From Candidatus Altimarinota bacterium (lineage in GTDB: Bacteria > Patescibacteriota > Minisyncoccia > Phycocordibacterales > UBA5272), in assembly GCA_021734745.1 (NCBI GenBank), contig JAIPIK010000003.1, positions 1-64,000 of the forward strand: a stretch of DNA of 64,000 bases, given 5' to 3'. The position numbers and the translations under genes were made by a program. Of the stretch, positions 42,418 to 52,152 are shown one piece after another. Position 1 is the stretch's first letter; each line of letters begins with the position of its first letter. The notes under the pieces are model-generated. The model did not search any database. It was not told where the DNA came from and was given only the letters and a program-made list of their open reading frames with translations.

Positions 42418-43620
42418 CTAAGTCACTAATAAAACTTTATTTTTTAGATCCATGCTTTTAATTTGCTCCTTTATCTCATTTCCATGCAATCCAGAACAAA
42501 TAATTATAATAGCCCTCCCATTTTCTTTTATTTTATCTGGTGGAAAAACCTCTTTACTTTTCAAAAAAATACCCTGTTTCTTTTTATCATTGTCTACAAA
42601 AAATAAAATATTCGTATCTCCGAGTGGGGTATTTTGAAGAGATCTTTGTGTAGCCTGGCCAGCCCCCCAAACAATAACAGGAGCCTTAGATATTACAAGA
42701 TCATCTACTTCTGGTGAATAAATACTTACTGTAGATTCTTTAATGTGTTTTAAAATACTATCTTTTGAAACAAGACTTTGTTTTATTTTCTGATTTGCTT
42801 TATTTTTATTTTTTTGAAAAACTATATATACAGCAGGAATAAAACCATATTTAGAAATTGGCATATCTTTCTGACCTATGTCTAAAATATTACCACCAAA
42901 CAAAGAAAATAAATTCGTTAAAGAGTCCTGGTCAAAATGATTAATGTGTTCTATGTCAAAAAAATAAAATGGAGAAATAAAAAAATCTTTATATTTAGAT
43001 GAATCAGGAACCTCTAAATATAATATACCATCGTCTTTTAGAAAATTAAGTACATTTGCTATGGCTACACGAACATCATATATATGCTCCAAAACATGCG
43101 TTAATAGTACACCATCAAATTTTTTATATAAGTTATTATTATCTGTAAATAACCCCCCAAGCACACCTTCTATACCTATTTCGCTCATATAAGAGACGCA
43201 CGCTGGGGAAGGGTCTAAACCACTCAAACTTGTGTAATTTAATTTCTTCATTTCACTAAGTAAGCCCCCATTAGCAGAACCAACATCTAAAATACTAAAA
43301 CTTTTGTTAGGGAAAAAATTTGAAATTGTTTTAGCTGTATCTTCTAGACGTTTGTGGTCATGTTCTGTAACACCCGACCCAAGAGACGTTATGCCGCTTT
43401 CATACTTAGAAGAGTCTTGATAGTAAATATCGTAATCCTTTTGTTTTGCTTTTGTATCAGCAAAAACAAAACCACACACAACACAAGAAACAACATCATA
43501 AGATTCTGGTAAAAAAATACTTTCCGCTAATAAAAATGACTGCGCATGTAATACTTCACCTTTTTTACACTCACAAACAGGGCAATTTCTTAATAAATTT
43601 TTAACTTTAGAAATCAACAT
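42418..43620 (-). CDS. C-methyltransferase-like protein (zinc N-domain, SAM domain, Rossmann C-domain)
   Basis: The 400-aa protein has a three-part layout. An N-terminal Cys-rich zinc-type region has 'CPVCECKKG' and 'SCVVCGFVFAD'. A central class I SAM methyltransferase has 'SILDVGSANGGLLSEMKKL' and 'GVLLTHVLEHIYDVRVAIAN'. The C-terminal domain 'VIVWGAGQATQRSL' to 'FFVDNDKKKQG' resembles the C-methyltransferase C-terminal domain of NDP-sugar enzymes (TylC3/EvaC type). It would methylate a carbon of a CDP-4-keto sugar. It overlaps the end of the rfbG reading zone closely (2 nt gap), so it is translated from the same mRNA. Confidence 0.8.
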   Translation of the reverse strand: MLISKVKNLLRNCPVCECKKGEVLHAQSFLLAESIFLPESYDVVSCVVCGFVFADTKAKQKDYDIYYQDSSKYESGITSLGSGVTEHDHKRLEDTAKTISNFFPNKSFSILDVGSANGGLLSEMKKLNYTSLSGLDPSPACVSYMSEIGIEGVLGGLFTDNNNLYKKFDGVLLTHVLEHIYDVRVAIANVLNFLKDDGILYLEVPDSSKYKDFFISPFYFFDIEHINHFDQDSLTNLFSLFGGNILDIGQKDMPISKYGFIPAVYIVFQKNKNKANQKIKQSLVSKDSILKHIKESTVSIYSPEVDDLVISKAPVIVWGAGQATQRSLQNTPLGDTNILFFVDNDKKKQGIFLKSKEVFPPDKIKENGRAIIIICSGLHGNEIKEQIKSMDLKNKVLLVT

Positions 43621-43622
43621 TT

Positions 43623-44693
43623 TTAGTTTTTAAAAAAATTATTAATCTGCTTATTAGTAAAAACTACCACATCTTCCTTTTTATCATAATAATTTTTATA
43701 CCAACTAAATGTATACTCCAAATTTTGCTCAAAATTAAGGACTGGGCGCCAACCAAGAAGAGTCTTAGCTTTTGTAACATCTAATTTCAAAATATTTGTT
43801 TCATGTTTAGATCCATCTGGCTTAATGTTAACTGAACCACTTCCTAATATCCCAACTGCCCTCTTTGCCAATTCCTCTACACACATAAAACTTTCATCAT
43901 TTGGTCCAAAATTCCATGCCTGACACATAACTGTATCTTCTTCATACAAATTCTTCCCTAATCGCAAATAACCTGAAAGTGGCTCCAATACATGTTCCCA
44001 TGGGCGTACTGCTTGCGGTGAGCGAATTTCAACCGCCTCTTTCTTATCATAAATAGAGCGAATAATGTCTGGAACTAATCTATATGGTGCCCAATCTCCT
44101 CCTCCAATAACATTCCCAGCTCTAGCAATAGTTATCAAAGTGTTGTGCTTAATTTTAAAATCCTTTGGGTTAAAAAAAGACTGTAAATAAGATTTTGTAA
44201 TAATATCTGCAGCAGCTTTACTTGCACTATACGGATCATACCCCCCCAGCGAATCATTTTCTCTATACGGATACAACCAATCCTTATCCTCGTATACCTT
44301 ATCTGTAGTAATAATAACTACTGACTTGACGGTACCGAGCTCATGTATTACTTGGAGCACATGAGCTGTACCAAGTGTATTTGTAGAAATTGTTCTAAGT
44401 GGGTCATCATAACTTACTCTAACAATAGGTTGTGCAGCCAAATGAAAAACTATTTCTGGTTTTTCGTCTCTAAATATTTTTTGTACTTCACTAAAATTTC
44501 TAACATCAACAAAATAATTCTTTATTTTACTTTCAAGTCCTAAAACTTCGAACAAACTAGGTGTGGTGTCTGGTTTCAGAGAAATACCAACAACTTCAGC
44601 CCCCCAATTTAATAAAATCTGTGTTAGCCAAGAACCCTTAAAGCCGGTGTGCCCTGTGATTAGAACTTTTTTATTTTTGTAAAATTGATTCAT
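43623..44693 (-). CDS. rfbG: CDP-glucose 4,6-dehydratase
   Basis: The 356-aa extended SDR has 'VLITGHTGFKGSWLTQILLN' (NAD loop), 'HLAAQPIVRVSYDDPLRTIS', 'VIITTDKVYEDKDWLYPYRE' and 'YDPYSASKAAADIITKSYL' (Tyr-x-x-x-Lys), and the RfbG-typical 'RAGNVIGGGDWAPYRLVPDI' and 'IRSPQAVRPWEHVLEPLSGY'. It converts CDP-glucose to CDP-4-keto-6-deoxyglucose, feeding the RfbH-like dehydratase and the ThDP enzyme. Transcribed divergently from the rfbH-like gene, with 117 bp between the two starts. Confidence 0.95.
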   Translation of the reverse strand: MNQFYKNKKVLITGHTGFKGSWLTQILLNWGAEVVGISLKPDTTPSLFEVLGLESKIKNYFVDVRNFSEVQKIFRDEKPEIVFHLAAQPIVRVSYDDPLRTISTNTLGTAHVLQVIHELGTVKSVVIITTDKVYEDKDWLYPYRENDSLGGYDPYSASKAAADIITKSYLQSFFNPKDFKIKHNTLITIARAGNVIGGGDWAPYRLVPDIIRSIYDKKEAVEIRSPQAVRPWEHVLEPLSGYLRLGKNLYEEDTVMCQAWNFGPNDESFMCVEELAKRAVGILGSGSVNIKPDGSKHETNILKLDVTKAKTLLGWRPVLNFEQNLEYTFSWYKNYYDKKEDVVVFTNKQINNFFKN

Positions 44694-44810
44694 ATTACTT
44701 CAGTTTGCTGTTTATGAGGAATTAATAAAAATAATTACAATTTACTTTTTTTGTAAAAAATTATATTTTTAGTATATACTATACAGAGTAATATAAAAAA
44801 ATTTAACATT

Positions 44811-46034
44811 ATGGCTAAAACAATTAAAACAAAATTAAGGGTTCCTTATGGTTTTTCTGTGCACGGACAAGAAGAAATAGATGCTGTGGTAGAGGTTCTT
44901 AAGGGAAATACCGCATTGGGAGATAAAACGAAGGAACTCGAAGCTAAGGTAGCTAAGATGTTTGGGAAAAAGTATGGTGTAATGGTCAACTCTGGATCTT
45001 CCGCAAACCTACTTGCGTTCGAATTGCTTAATCTCCCAAAAGGTTCTGAGATTATCACACCAATACTCACTTTTGCCACTGTTGTAGCACCAATTATACA
45101 AAAGGGTCTTGTTCCTGTTTTTATTGATGTTGAACCAAGTAGCTATATTGTTAATATTGAGCAGATTGAAAAAGCTATCACAAAAAAAACAAGAGCTCTC
45201 ATGATTCCTTCACTTATGGGAAATATTCCTAACTTAAAAGCTATTTCAGCATTAGCTAAGAAGCATAAACTTTACTTCATAGAAGACTCTTGTGATACTC
45301 TTGGTGGAAAATTTGAAGGCAACCCTACAGGTATGTACTCAGATATTTCGACTACCAGTTTCTATGGATCTCACATTATCAATGGTGCAGGAGGAGGAGG
45401 AATGATAATGGTGAATGATCCGAAATGGGTAGATAGACTTGTTGTTCTTCGTGGATGGGGAAGGCAATCATCACTATTTGGAGAAGGTGTAAATTCTGAG
45501 CTACTCAAGAATCGTTTTAGTCAAAAATTGAGTGGTATTCCTTATGACAATAAATTTATTTTTAGTGAAGTAGGTTATAATTTCTTACCTCTTGAAATAT
45601 CTTCCGCTTTCGCTTTAGCACAGTTTAAGAGACTTCCTGGATTTATCAAACAGCGTGAAGAAAACTTTAGTAACATGATGAACTTCATGAAGGAAAAGGA
45701 AAATTTCTTTATACTTCCAACTCAGACACCAAACACAGACACAGTTTGGCTAGCTTTTCCTGTCATTATTAAACCTAAGGCACCTTTCACCCGCTTAGAG
45801 ATAATTACATTTCTAGAAGATAACAATATTCAGACTAGGCCCGTTTTCACAGGAAATATTCTTAAGCAGCCAGGATTTAAGAAAATAGAGAATAGAAAGG
45901 TTGGAGACGCTTTCCCTAATACAGAACTAATCATGAAGAATGCTTTCGTTCTTGCCTGTCACCATGGACTAAACAATGAGCAAATAGTGTACCTTCAAAG
46001 TAAACTTAACGAATTCTTGTCAAAATACAAATAA
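44811..46034 (+). CDS. RfbH/ColD-type PLP-dependent 3-dehydratase without Fe-S cysteines
   Basis: The 407-aa fold type I PLP protein is homologous to RfbH (CDP-6-deoxy-hexulose 3-dehydratase). It has 'NSGSSANLLAFELL' (PLP phosphate site), 'LMIPSLMGNIPNLKAI' and 'FIEDSCDTLGGKFEG'. At the usual Schiff-base Lys the motif is 'TSFYGSHIINGAGGGG': His in place of Lys, as in RfbH and ColD. But the segment where RfbH/E1 has its [2Fe-2S] Cys residues (after RGWGRQ) reads 'SSLFGEGVNSELLKNR' and has no Cys, so a ColD-like, Fe-S-independent mechanism or another role is likely. -10-like TATACT is ~35 nt upstream. Confidence 0.82.
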   Translation: MAKTIKTKLRVPYGFSVHGQEEIDAVVEVLKGNTALGDKTKELEAKVAKMFGKKYGVMVNSGSSANLLAFELLNLPKGSEIITPILTFATVVAPIIQKGLVPVFIDVEPSSYIVNIEQIEKAITKKTRALMIPSLMGNIPNLKAISALAKKHKLYFIEDSCDTLGGKFEGNPTGMYSDISTTSFYGSHIINGAGGGGMIMVNDPKWVDRLVVLRGWGRQSSLFGEGVNSELLKNRFSQKLSGIPYDNKFIFSEVGYNFLPLEISSAFALAQFKRLPGFIKQREENFSNMMNFMKEKENFFILPTQTPNTDTVWLAFPVIIKPKAPFTRLEIITFLEDNNIQTRPVFTGNILKQPGFKKIENRKVGDAFPNTELIMKNAFVLACHHGLNNEQIVYLQSKLNEFLSKYK

Positions 46035-46123
46035 ATAATAATATTTTGGAATAAAAATAATGGAACTGTTTCTAATGAAAGTGATAATTTCTACTATAAA
46101 AATCTTACAATTAGAATTATAAA

Positions 46124-47011
46124 ATGAAACTACTAATTACTGGAGCTACAGGATTTGTTGGTAAAAATTTAGTTGCAAGATTGTTACAAGATAATCACAC
46201 TCTTTGTGCTATTGTTAAACCTTCTACAGAAACCATCACCTTCAAAAAAGAAGTTGGTGTTTTTGTATTTAAGGATAATGAAGAAGAACTAATTTCCTTC
46301 ACAAAAAATGAAAACTTTGACGGTGTTATACACCTAGCTTCACTTGTCTTAACTAGTCACGAGCCAAAAGATATTAAAAACCTAGTTGAATCAAATATTT
46401 TTTTTCCGACAGCTGTCCTTGATGCTGCTATAAAAAATAACATTCCTTGGTTTATTAATACTGGAACTTTTTGGCAACACTACGAAAATAAAAAATACTC
46501 CCCCGTTAATCTTTATGCAGCAACAAAGCAAGCTTACGAGGCAATAGCACAATACTACATAGAAACATCTGCAATAAATTTTGTAACAATAAAACTATCT
46601 GATAATTTTGGACCCTTAGATTCTAGATCAAAAATTTTTAATTTACTATTAAAAATAAAAAAAACAAAAGAAACTCTTGATATGTCTCCTGGTCAACAAA
46701 TAATCGATATAAGCTACATAGATAATCTGGTGGATGGTTATGTCCAAATGATTAACCTGCTTTCAAAAGATACTGGCAGGAAATTATCTGGTAAATATTT
46801 TGTTATAAATGCTAATAAAATACTGACGTTAAAAAAATTTGTTAGTATTTTTGAAAAAATTAGTAAAACAAAATTAAATATAAATTGGGGAGGTAAAAGT
46901 TATAGACCAAGAGAGGTTATGATACCCTGGAGAAAGGGTTTAAGAATCCCTGGCTGGGAACCATCAGTTTCGCTAGAAGAAGGAATTAAGAAAACCCTTG
47001 AAGATGTCTAA
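46124..47011 (+). CDS. CDP-dideoxyhexose synthase-like SDR (abequose/paratose synthase type)
   Basis: The 295-aa extended SDR has 'KLLITGATGFVGKNLVARLL', 'DGVIHLASLVLTSH', the RfbJ-type active site 'FINTGTFWQHYENKKYSPVN' and the catalytic 'LYAATKQAYEAIAQYY' (Tyr-x-x-x-Lys), and 'IKLSDNFGPLDSRSKIFNLL'. The T-G-T-x-W-Q signature is shared with CDP-abequose/paratose/tyvelose synthases. It would reduce the 4-keto of the CDP-3,6-dideoxyhexulose produced by the gene just upstream. It ends 14 nt before the flippase gene. Confidence 0.8.
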   Translation: MKLLITGATGFVGKNLVARLLQDNHTLCAIVKPSTETITFKKEVGVFVFKDNEEELISFTKNENFDGVIHLASLVLTSHEPKDIKNLVESNIFFPTAVLDAAIKNNIPWFINTGTFWQHYENKKYSPVNLYAATKQAYEAIAQYYIETSAINFVTIKLSDNFGPLDSRSKIFNLLLKIKKTKETLDMSPGQQIIDISYIDNLVDGYVQMINLLSKDTGRKLSGKYFVINANKILTLKKFVSIFEKISKTKLNINWGGKSYRPREVMIPWRKGLRIPGWEPSVSLEEGIKKTLEDV

Positions 47012-47025
47012 CAACAGAAGAATAT

Positions 47026-48324
47026 ATGGATACATATAAAAAAATTACTTTGTACATACAAGAAAAAATTGCCCACCCTGGAGTACAAAAACATTCGAAA
47101 AATATGGGTTGGATGTTTTTTGCAAAAATAGGAAGTATGGTAATAACTTTTTTGGCAACTGCTTATATTGCTAGAAATCTTGGCCCTACAAATTATGGAC
47201 AATTAAGTTATGCAATTAGTTTTGTTAGTCTATTTTCTTTTATAGCATCTCTTGGTATAGACCAAATATTATATAGGGACTTAATAAAAGAGCCAGAAAA
47301 GAGAAATGAGTTACTCGGTAGCGCAATAGGGTTGCGTGCGATTGCTTCAATTATGGCTGTTATTGCTATAGCTGTAACCACTCTCCTTATTTCTGACAAA
47401 GATGTCTCTATTTTTCTTATTTTTATAATAAGTCTTTCACCTCTTCTTGGATCATTTCAACTACTAAGTTATGAATTTCAATCTGAAGTAAAATCAAAAC
47501 ATACTTCAATATTAGTATTACTTGTTGTATTAACTTTAAATATTCTAAAGATAGTGACAATTCTCTTAAATGGTGGGGTCATATACCTTGCGTTTATTGT
47601 ACTATTAGAACCTTTATTTTATTCTGTTGGATACATTTATCTTAAAGAAAAGATATATGGAGATATCGGTAAACTAAAATTAAGTAAAACTACTGCAATA
47701 TCTATTTTGAAAGACTCTTATCCTCTTATTTTTGCTTCAGCATTTTATCTTATATACGCAAGAATTGATCAAGTTATGCTTAAGCATATGATTAATTCTG
47801 AGGCTGTAGGTTTATATGATGCGGCTGTTAGAATATCTGAAGTTTCATATTTTGTTCCGCAAATATTAATTGTTTCATTATTACCTGCAATAATAAATGC
47901 AAAAAAAACATCTTCTGAATTATATTATGCCAGAACAAAAAAACTTATTCTAACTTTACTTTCAACCTCATTTATATTGGCTTTTATTACAACAATTTTG
48001 TCGAAAAATCTTATACTTATAATTTTTGGTGCAGGATTCTTAGGCGCTATACCAATTTTACATATATACGTATGGAGCAACATAGGTGCTTCTCTAAATT
48101 CAATGACTCAGCAAATACTTATAACCGAGAATCTTACCCGATTTGTTTCAATAACAACATTTTTTGGAATGATAATAAATGTTACTTTAAATATAATATT
48201 AATACCAAAATATGGAGTATCTGGTGCAGCTTTCGCTACCCTTATTTCATATATGATACCATTTCTATCAATGTTATTATTTACAAAAACAAGGTTAATT
48301 TTAAAAAATATTTTTAATGCTTAA
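47026..48324 (+). CDS. Polysaccharide flippase (Wzx-like, MATE/MOP)
   Basis: The 432-aa protein has about 12 hydrophobic helices. The N-terminus 'GWMFFAKIGSMVITFLATAY' with 'ARNLGPTNYGQLSYAISFVS' is the typical Polysacc_synt start, and 'ARIDQVMLKHMINSEAVGLY' and 'DAAVRISEVSYFVPQIL' follow the Wzx pattern. It flips undecaprenyl-pyrophosphate-linked oligosaccharide to the outer face for polymerisation or ligation by the 27-29 kb protein. Cotranscribed with the SDR before it. Confidence 0.93.
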   Translation: MDTYKKITLYIQEKIAHPGVQKHSKNMGWMFFAKIGSMVITFLATAYIARNLGPTNYGQLSYAISFVSLFSFIASLGIDQILYRDLIKEPEKRNELLGSAIGLRAIASIMAVIAIAVTTLLISDKDVSIFLIFIISLSPLLGSFQLLSYEFQSEVKSKHTSILVLLVVLTLNILKIVTILLNGGVIYLAFIVLLEPLFYSVGYIYLKEKIYGDIGKLKLSKTTAISILKDSYPLIFASAFYLIYARIDQVMLKHMINSEAVGLYDAAVRISEVSYFVPQILIVSLLPAIINAKKTSSELYYARTKKLILTLLSTSFILAFITTILSKNLILIIFGAGFLGAIPILHIYVWSNIGASLNSMTQQILITENLTRFVSITTFFGMIINVTLNIILIPKYGVSGAAFATLISYMIPFLSMLLFTKTRLILKNIFNA

Positions 48325-48374
48325 ATACAAAATATAAGAACAAATAAACTACATCTAGATATGTGGGTAGTATT

Positions 48375-49247
48375 TTAGTGATTAGAAATATTAAACATAC
48401 ACTTCCTAATAAATGTTTTTATTTTTACTGGAGTATAGACTGTGAGCAACCTTATGAATTTAAAATTAAGCAGACGTTTTTTTCTACTAACCTCTTTTAA
48501 ACTATCTTTTATTCTTTGTTCATATTTTTCTAGATTATAAGCATCAGAGTTTATGTTATTTTCAATAAAAAATGCATTACCACCCATATTATTTTCTAAA
48601 CCCTCTGAAGCAACACGAAAACCTTTTCTATTTAAAAATTCGATAACCTTACTATACTTAGCTCCACCTTGGTAGTCCACATTCTGCCTATAAACTTCTA
48701 AAAACAATGATTTTGTTCTCTTGAGTAGTTCTGTAGCACCAGATAACACCTCTATTTCATACCCTTGTGTATCTGCCCAAAGTAAGTCTATTTCTTTATC
48801 TTTCAATTCTTTAACACCATCTAATTTTACTGTTTTTATTTTATGTGTATTTATTAACTTTAAATTATGTTTTGAGTTTTCTATTATAGGCAATAATGAG
48901 TCATTACCAGTTAAATTAGCTTCGTGAAGAACAGCCTCACCATCAAAAGACGCGCAGGCTTGTTCAAAACAGAGAACTCTTTTATTACTCCCCCATCTAT
49001 CAGATAAGTGATTATAATTTTCTTTATTTGGTTCAAAACAATAAATCGTCGCATTAGGATATCTCAAAAAAGAATCAACCTCATTTCCCCTCCATGCGCC
49101 GACAACGATTATATTTTTTATATCTTCACGATTAATACCAATCAAAGAATCAAGGTTTTTCTCAGTGTCTATTTGAATCAACTCCCCGGGTCCAAAGACA
49201 TTCCCAGAAAAGCTAATCTCTTTATAACTAAAAATATTATTATTCAT
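48375..49247 (-). CDS. FkbM-family SAM methyltransferase (second copy)
   Basis: The 290-aa protein has 'IIVVGAWRGNEVDSFLRYPN' (motif I variant), 'IYCFEPNKENYNHLSDRW' and the FkbM acid motif as 'EIDLLWADTQGYEIEVLSGA', where the usual 'DIEG' is replaced by 'DTQG'. It ends 'FLEVYRQNVDYQGG'. It is only distantly similar to the first FkbM gene (35009-35878). It likely O-methylates a glycan residue. It is a lone minus-strand gene between plus-strand glycan genes. Confidence 0.82.
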   Translation of the reverse strand: MNNNIFSYKEISFSGNVFGPGELIQIDTEKNLDSLIGINREDIKNIIVVGAWRGNEVDSFLRYPNATIYCFEPNKENYNHLSDRWGSNKRVLCFEQACASFDGEAVLHEANLTGNDSLLPIIENSKHNLKLINTHKIKTVKLDGVKELKDKEIDLLWADTQGYEIEVLSGATELLKRTKSLFLEVYRQNVDYQGGAKYSKVIEFLNRKGFRVASEGLENNMGGNAFFIENNINSDAYNLEKYEQRIKDSLKEVSRKKRLLNFKFIRLLTVYTPVKIKTFIRKCMFNISNH

Positions 49248-49396
49248 GTACGCAAATTATCTACACTCCAAAATTAATTATTGTAAGTATATCATTTATG
49301 ATTAATAAATGATATAGTATTTCACTGAAAAATAGACCGAGTACAAATGTCTATTTAATTTACTTAAAATATAGTAATATACTAACATTGATTAAT

Positions 49397-50320
49397 ATGA
49401 GTAAAAAAATACTAAGCATATGTATCCCAACATACAACAGAGCGGAGTGCTTGAAGGACTGTCTAAACAGTATCTTTTATCAACTTAAAAATGAACAAGT
49501 TCTTGAAAAAATAGAGGTCGTTATATCCGACAATGCAAGTACTGACAACACAACAGAAATTGTAAAAAGTTTTCAAAAACAATTTAATAATATTCTTTAC
49601 TTTAAAAATGAAAAAAATCTTGGTTTTGATAGGAATCTTGCCAAGACAGTAAGAGAAAGTGGTGGTAAATATTGTTTAACTATAGGAGATGACGATGCTT
49701 TTTTTGATGATGTGATACTTTTTATTATAAAAAGATTAGAAACTGAGAGTATTCCATTCTATGGCTTAAATGGTTGGGGGTATGATAACAACCTAAAGGA
49801 AACTGTACTACCGCACCCAAACCTCAACATACAAGAAGACCAGAAGTATGAAAAATTATCTGACTTTGTAAAGTCTATAAAAAAATATGAGGATATTGTT
49901 GGTATTTTTACTGGTATGTCTACACAGCTTTTTTTAAGAGAAAAGTGGGCTGATTATAAAAATAAAGATGAATACTTAGATACTCAGGTTGCACATATGT
50001 TTATACTTTTAACCATATTTAAAGATCTTCCATATACACAAATAGCAAAACCAATAATAAAAACAAGGTCATCAAATGTTAGATGGGTAACAATGACAGG
50101 ACTTGAGACAGCGCAAAGAAGGGTGGTTGGAACTGTTTCTGGATTAAAGTGGATTAGGGGGAAATTTGATTTACCTATCTCCAATACAAAAATTAATGTT
50201 TACTTTTATGTGCGTGAATATTGGTTTACCTTTAAAGAAATTATTAAAAGAACTCTAGAAATAACTGGTTTTAGTTATTTTATTATTTACTACAGAAAAA
50301 TTCGCAACATGTTACACTAA
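49397..50320 (+). CDS. Glycosyltransferase family 2
   Basis: The ~307-aa enzyme starts 'KKILSICIPTYNRAECLKDC'. GT-A motifs are 'KIEVVISDNASTDNTTEIVK', 'NEKNLGFDRNLAKTVRESGG' and 'YCLTIGDDDAFFDDV' (D-D-D). It has no membrane segment beyond a weak C-terminal helix. A TTG codon at 49388 is in frame, but the ATG at 49397 is preferred. It begins a plus-strand run of four glycosyltransferase-type genes separated by 4-48 nt. Confidence 0.9.
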   Translation: MSKKILSICIPTYNRAECLKDCLNSIFYQLKNEQVLEKIEVVISDNASTDNTTEIVKSFQKQFNNILYFKNEKNLGFDRNLAKTVRESGGKYCLTIGDDDAFFDDVILFIIKRLETESIPFYGLNGWGYDNNLKETVLPHPNLNIQEDQKYEKLSDFVKSIKKYEDIVGIFTGMSTQLFLREKWADYKNKDEYLDTQVAHMFILLTIFKDLPYTQIAKPIIKTRSSNVRWVTMTGLETAQRRVVGTVSGLKWIRGKFDLPISNTKINVYFYVREYWFTFKEIIKRTLEITGFSYFIIYYRKIRNMLH

Positions 50321-50324
50321 AATC

Positions 50325-51158
50325 ATGAAGACCAACATATCATTTATATTATTTACATACAATGAGGAAAAAAGGTTACCTTATGTAATAAAAAATTTTA
50401 TCAAATATGGTGATATATATATATTAGATGGGGGCAGTACAGACAAAACACAAGAGGTAGCAGAAAGTTTAGGTGCAAAATTTTTTACAAGACCTAAAAG
50501 TGAAAAAATACATGGGGAAACAGAGCAAAACCTTAATTTTGTTAAAAGCATTATAAATACAGATTGGATTTATTGGGGATACGTTGATAACATAGCGCCG
50601 AAAAAACTCTTAGAAATAGTTGCTAGAATCTCATCTGAATCAACATATAAACTAATCAATGTCCCATTATACACACATCTTTGGGGAAACACAGAAAACT
50701 ATATACAAAAGTCTTACGGGTCATTTTTCTTTCATAAAGATTATATAGATTTTACAAATAACTATACACATGGTTTTGGTAAATTTCTAGGAAAAGATAG
50801 TGAGAAACTTACATTAGAAAGTAACGATGGCTTAGCTATAAAACATTTCAGCACATACTCAATTCATAAGTTTATACTAAACCACCTAAGATATGCTGAA
50901 GATGAGGCATTTGAAAAATACGAAAAAGGAGAAAGATTTAGCCTCATAAAAACTATAGTAGCTATGATAAGATATATATTCATATACTACAGAGAAGGTC
51001 ATAAATACGGGACACTTGGTATACTTATAGTTCTAAACTATGCCTTTTTTAGACTGATGACTTATACAAAATTATATGAACTGGAGAATAACATAAACTT
51101 AGATACAATTGAAAATAATTACAGTAAAAACAAAGAAGTAATATTAAAAGATTTTTAA
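50325..51158 (+). CDS. Glycosyltransferase family 2 (WaaE/KdtX-like)
   Basis: The 277-aa enzyme starts 'ISFILFTYNEEKRLPYVIKN' and has 'DIYILDGGSTDKTQEVAESL' and a 'YWGYVDNIAPKKLLEI' region where the DXD would be expected; 'LPYVIKNFIKYGDI' resembles WaaE/KdtX-type LPS glucosyltransferases. A helical C-terminal region (IKTIVAMIRYIFIYYREG) may lie at the membrane. It is 4 nt downstream of the previous gene. Donor unknown. Confidence 0.85.
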   Translation: MKTNISFILFTYNEEKRLPYVIKNFIKYGDIYILDGGSTDKTQEVAESLGAKFFTRPKSEKIHGETEQNLNFVKSIINTDWIYWGYVDNIAPKKLLEIVARISSESTYKLINVPLYTHLWGNTENYIQKSYGSFFFHKDYIDFTNNYTHGFGKFLGKDSEKLTLESNDGLAIKHFSTYSIHKFILNHLRYAEDEAFEKYEKGERFSLIKTIVAMIRYIFIYYREGHKYGTLGILIVLNYAFFRLMTYTKLYELENNINLDTIENNYSKNKEVILKDF

Positions 51159-51206
51159 TATAAACTACGGTATAATATAGAGATTAACTACCATTTTGCT
51201 GTATTT

Positions 51207-52145
51207 ATGAAAAAATCACTCCCTCAAAAATTAATTCAAAACATTCGTAAATCAACCCCTCTTTCAATAAGACAAAAAATAGGTCCTATTTTGGCTAGAT
51301 TCTATTATTTAGACCGACTAAGTTTTAAACTATTACACAATAAAATCCCAAAAGTTTTATCCATAGAGGAAACAATTGATAAAATAATTAGTGAAAAATT
51401 ATCTGTAATTCGTTTTGGTGATGGAGAAATATCTTTAATAGATGGGTTAGACCTCGCCTTTCAAAAAAGAAGTGACGAGCTATCAAATAAACTGGAAGAA
51501 ATAATAAAATCAGATAATGAAAAATTACTGACATGTATACCCGGTATTTGGGGTAAATTAGATCATATAGTAGATTATGCATACGATTTTAATATGCACC
51601 ACATCTACAGATATTATCACGTCTGGGAAAATTTGCTTTCATACAAAAAAAATTACGGGGACACTAATGTAACCAGACACTATTTGGGATATAAAGATAA
51701 AAGTAAAGCTGGGGAAATTTTCAAAAAAATATTTTCTTTATGGGAAAATCAGGATATTGTTTTAATTGAGGGAGAAAAAAGTAGACTAGGTGTCGGTAAT
51801 GATATGTTTGATAATGTGAAATCATTAAAAAGAATACTATGCCCACCAGAAAATGCATACTCAAAATATAAAGAAATAGAAAAAGAAGCTCTTAAAATAG
51901 ACAAAAATACTTTAATATTGCTGTCGCTTGGTCCAACGGCTAAAATAATAGCTTATGATTTATTTCTCCTTGGATATAGAGTAATTGACATAGGACATAT
52001 TGATATGGAGTATGAAATGTTTTTACGAAAAGAAACAAAGCAGGTGAAAGTTCCTCATAAGTACTTTAATGAAATAAATGAAAGAAATCCAATAGAGTGC
52101 AATGATAAAAAATACTTAGAGGAAATTTTGGTTACAATAAAATAA
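51207..52145 (+). CDS. GT-D fold glycosyltransferase (DUF1792/SP_1767 family)
   Basis: The 312-aa protein has the DUF1792 hallmarks: 'SVIRFGDGEISLIDGLDLAF' (the D-G-E metal motif), 'IVLIEGEKSRLGVGNDMFDN', 'CPPENAYSKYKEI' and 'LILLSLGPTAKIIAYDLFLL' followed by 'VIDIGHIDMEYEMFLRKE'. The family includes enzymes with the GT-D fold, such as those that glycosylate serine-rich surface proteins in streptococci. It sits between GT2 and GT10 genes. Own -10-like TATAAT ~33 nt upstream. Confidence 0.85.
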   Translation: MKKSLPQKLIQNIRKSTPLSIRQKIGPILARFYYLDRLSFKLLHNKIPKVLSIEETIDKIISEKLSVIRFGDGEISLIDGLDLAFQKRSDELSNKLEEIIKSDNEKLLTCIPGIWGKLDHIVDYAYDFNMHHIYRYYHVWENLLSYKKNYGDTNVTRHYLGYKDKSKAGEIFKKIFSLWENQDIVLIEGEKSRLGVGNDMFDNVKSLKRILCPPENAYSKYKEIEKEALKIDKNTLILLSLGPTAKIIAYDLFLLGYRVIDIGHIDMEYEMFLRKETKQVKVPHKYFNEINERNPIECNDKKYLEEILVTIK

Positions 52146-52152
52146 AAATTCC

